A stretch of DNA of 25,827 nt from the NCBI GenBank assembly GCA_025201865.1, contig MU603013.1:1-25827 (forward strand). Direction: 5' to 3'. Source of the DNA: Ramicandelaber brevisporus (lineage: Eukaryota > Kickxellomycota > Ramicandelaberales > Ramicandelaberaceae). The position numbers and the translations under genes are program-made. The notes beneath the pieces are model-generated. The model was given only the letters and a program-made list of their open reading frames with translations. It was not told where the DNA came from and ran no database searches. Shown piece after piece: positions 24,601 to 25,827 of the stretch. Position 1 is the stretch's first letter, and each line of letters starts with the position of its first letter.

Positions 24601-25827
24601 AAGGCAAGGATAGGAAAGGAAGGATGATGACGATGATGATAATAGTGATGATGATGCTGTTGATGATGATGCGGCTGAGGAGGATGAGAGGGATATCTTG
24701 TGGAAGCGGGAGGGATGCTTTCCTATGTCAAAGGGAAAGACGAGTTGCGCTTCGAGAAACACTCCCTGTATTCGCACGCCAGCTGTTGGGTGAGAAAAAA
24801 GCAGTTGTTGTTGTACACCAGTAATCCGCTCGTGGACGCTCACAGCTCGATCGGAATCACGTCTCTCGCTCTAACGCTGTTGACGCTGTTGATGCTGATG
24901 AGTTCGCTGAAAAAGATGCAAGAGACAGACACACAGGCACAAAGGAGCAGGGAGAGCGAGAATTAGAAATGATGATGGCGGAGCAGGTGCTGCCGAGTTC
25001 CTGGCTGTCACAGAGCTAGAGAAAATGGCAGTAAAAGTAGCAACAACAGCAACAAGAACAACAACTGCAATAAAAGGCAAGCTCTTCGTTCTTCCTATTC
25101 GCTCTTCGTTCGTTGTTCTTCGTTCTTTCGATGGCAGGCTATATGTGCACAAAGCGAGGAAGAACAACAACAACAACAACAGCGGCTGCAATAACAACAA
25201 CGACTGCAGGAAGACGCTGAAGTGAAAAAAAGAAAGAAAAAGTAAAGAAGAGAGAGATACCAAGCAATAAGGAGGTTTTGATGACAATAATAAAAGGGTG
25301 GCTGCCTTTTTTACCCTTTTTTGAAAGGTTGTCGGGGGATGAAGGTGGGGTTGTGCTGTGGAAATGAACCTCGCGTATAAGTATATGCGACAACAAGATG
25401 ATCACCTATGTAGGGCCAGAGCAACTGTGCGTTTACCACAGCGTTAGTTTGGAAGATGTGCGCAGACCCACAATAAGAAAAAAACAGCGCAGGCTCACAG
25501 GTTGGTGGTGGTAAAAAGAGAATGAAAAAGAGTCTGTTGCTCAGAAGGACAAGGGGTCAAGTACGAGAGAAAAGGAACTCAACCAGTCATTGGAGCCAGT
25601 AGAGAACTTTTGAAAAAATGAAAAAAAGAAAAAAGAAAAAAGAAAATAACAGAAGAAAAAGAAAATCCGCTCGTTTTAAAAAAAAAAATCGAGATAATCT
25701 ACTCATTCAATGCATTTCGAACATTCTGGCTGCACATGTGATTGCTACTGAGATTTGAGTAGCATAGTCGAGGAATGGCATGGATAAGAAAGGTGTATCT
25801 GCACGATGACACCGGTGCTACAGAGCA

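Larger units (their letters stand above)
24454..25827. promoter_or_regulatory. Microsatellite-rich upstream region of the LisH gene
   Basis: These 1374 bp run from the LisH start codon to the window edge, with no convincing coding region on either strand. The region holds (GA)10, (ATGA)10, GAT/GATGAT-rich sequence (24620-24680), CAA-rich stretches (25040-25200) and purine runs (25600-25690). A GTGAGT at 24514 and a TTCAG inside codons 2-3 of the LisH frame could delimit an alternative intron. It would join in frame to a repeat-coded upstream frame, but I keep the ATG at 24453. A long 5' UTR or promoter is the likely role. Confidence 0.45.

Noticed and set aside
24511-24843. 110-codon minus-strand ORF that could splice in frame to the LisH gene (24514 donor, TTCAG acceptor)
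   Set aside because: Its sequence is mostly translated microsatellites (Ser runs, FIHS repeats), and the ATG at 24453 is adequate. Kept only as an alternative.
1-25827. tRNA, rRNA or transposon genes
   Set aside because: Reading both strands, I found no convincing cloverleaf B-box sequence, rRNA core, transposase/reverse transcriptase motif or terminal repeats. A tRNAscan or Rfam run could still overturn this.

Overview
The window looks like a piece of a compact fungal nuclear genome. Long uninterrupted ORFs, short introns (a 59-nt and a 94-nt candidate), short intergenic gaps and many trinucleotide or hexanucleotide microsatellites point that way. So does the gene set: a SAGA subunit Spt8 homologue, a Flo8/LisH-type regulator, a free methionine-R-sulfoxide reductase and an OrsD-like zinc-finger protein. 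An early-diverging (zygomycete-grade) fungus would fit the low intron density and glutamine-rich proteins. I cannot fix the species from sequence alone.

Layout, left to right. 1-264 is the 5' end of an unrecognised minus-strand gene that runs off the window. 870-4699 holds two tandem, clearly paralogous F-box-like/LRR genes (minus strand) with a possible small secreted-protein ORF between them. 4742-7071 is SPT8 (minus), whose last exon lies behind a 59-nt intron. It shares a 265-bp divergent promoter with RPN9 (7337-8671, plus), a 26S proteasome lid subunit. RPN9 converges on mitochondrial seryl-tRNA synthetase (8800-10374, minus). That gene shares a 317-bp divergent promoter with the cytochrome c oxidase subunit 6A gene (10692-11054, plus), so two nuclear genes for mitochondrial proteins lie head to head. 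Next comes a GAF-domain methionine sulfoxide reductase (11199-11807, minus). Behind it lies what looks like a dead C-terminal fragment of an ATP adenylyltransferase (Ap4A phosphorylase) gene (12125-12283, plus).

12719-14725 (plus) encodes a 668-residue zinc-finger protein built from two tandem copies of a C2H2-C2H2-OrsD-like module, preceded by a SUMO-motif-rich acidic leader. A 1.5-kb stretch with no convincing gene follows. Then come three minus-strand genes: a third, more divergent F-box-like gene (16255-17814), SRP19/SEC65 with a probable 5'-UTR intron (18187-19059), and a 1591-residue polyQ/polyA LisH regulator of the Flo8/LEUNIG/SSDP type (19678-24453). The last 1.4 kb is microsatellite-rich upstream sequence of that gene.

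Most of the window is housekeeping: chromatin/transcription (SAGA), proteasome, mitochondrial translation and respiration, protein targeting and redox repair. The parts most worth a second look are the duplicated OrsD-like zinc-finger protein, the ATP-adenylyltransferase relic, and the F-box pair with the embedded secreted ORF. No complete novel multi-gene system was identified.
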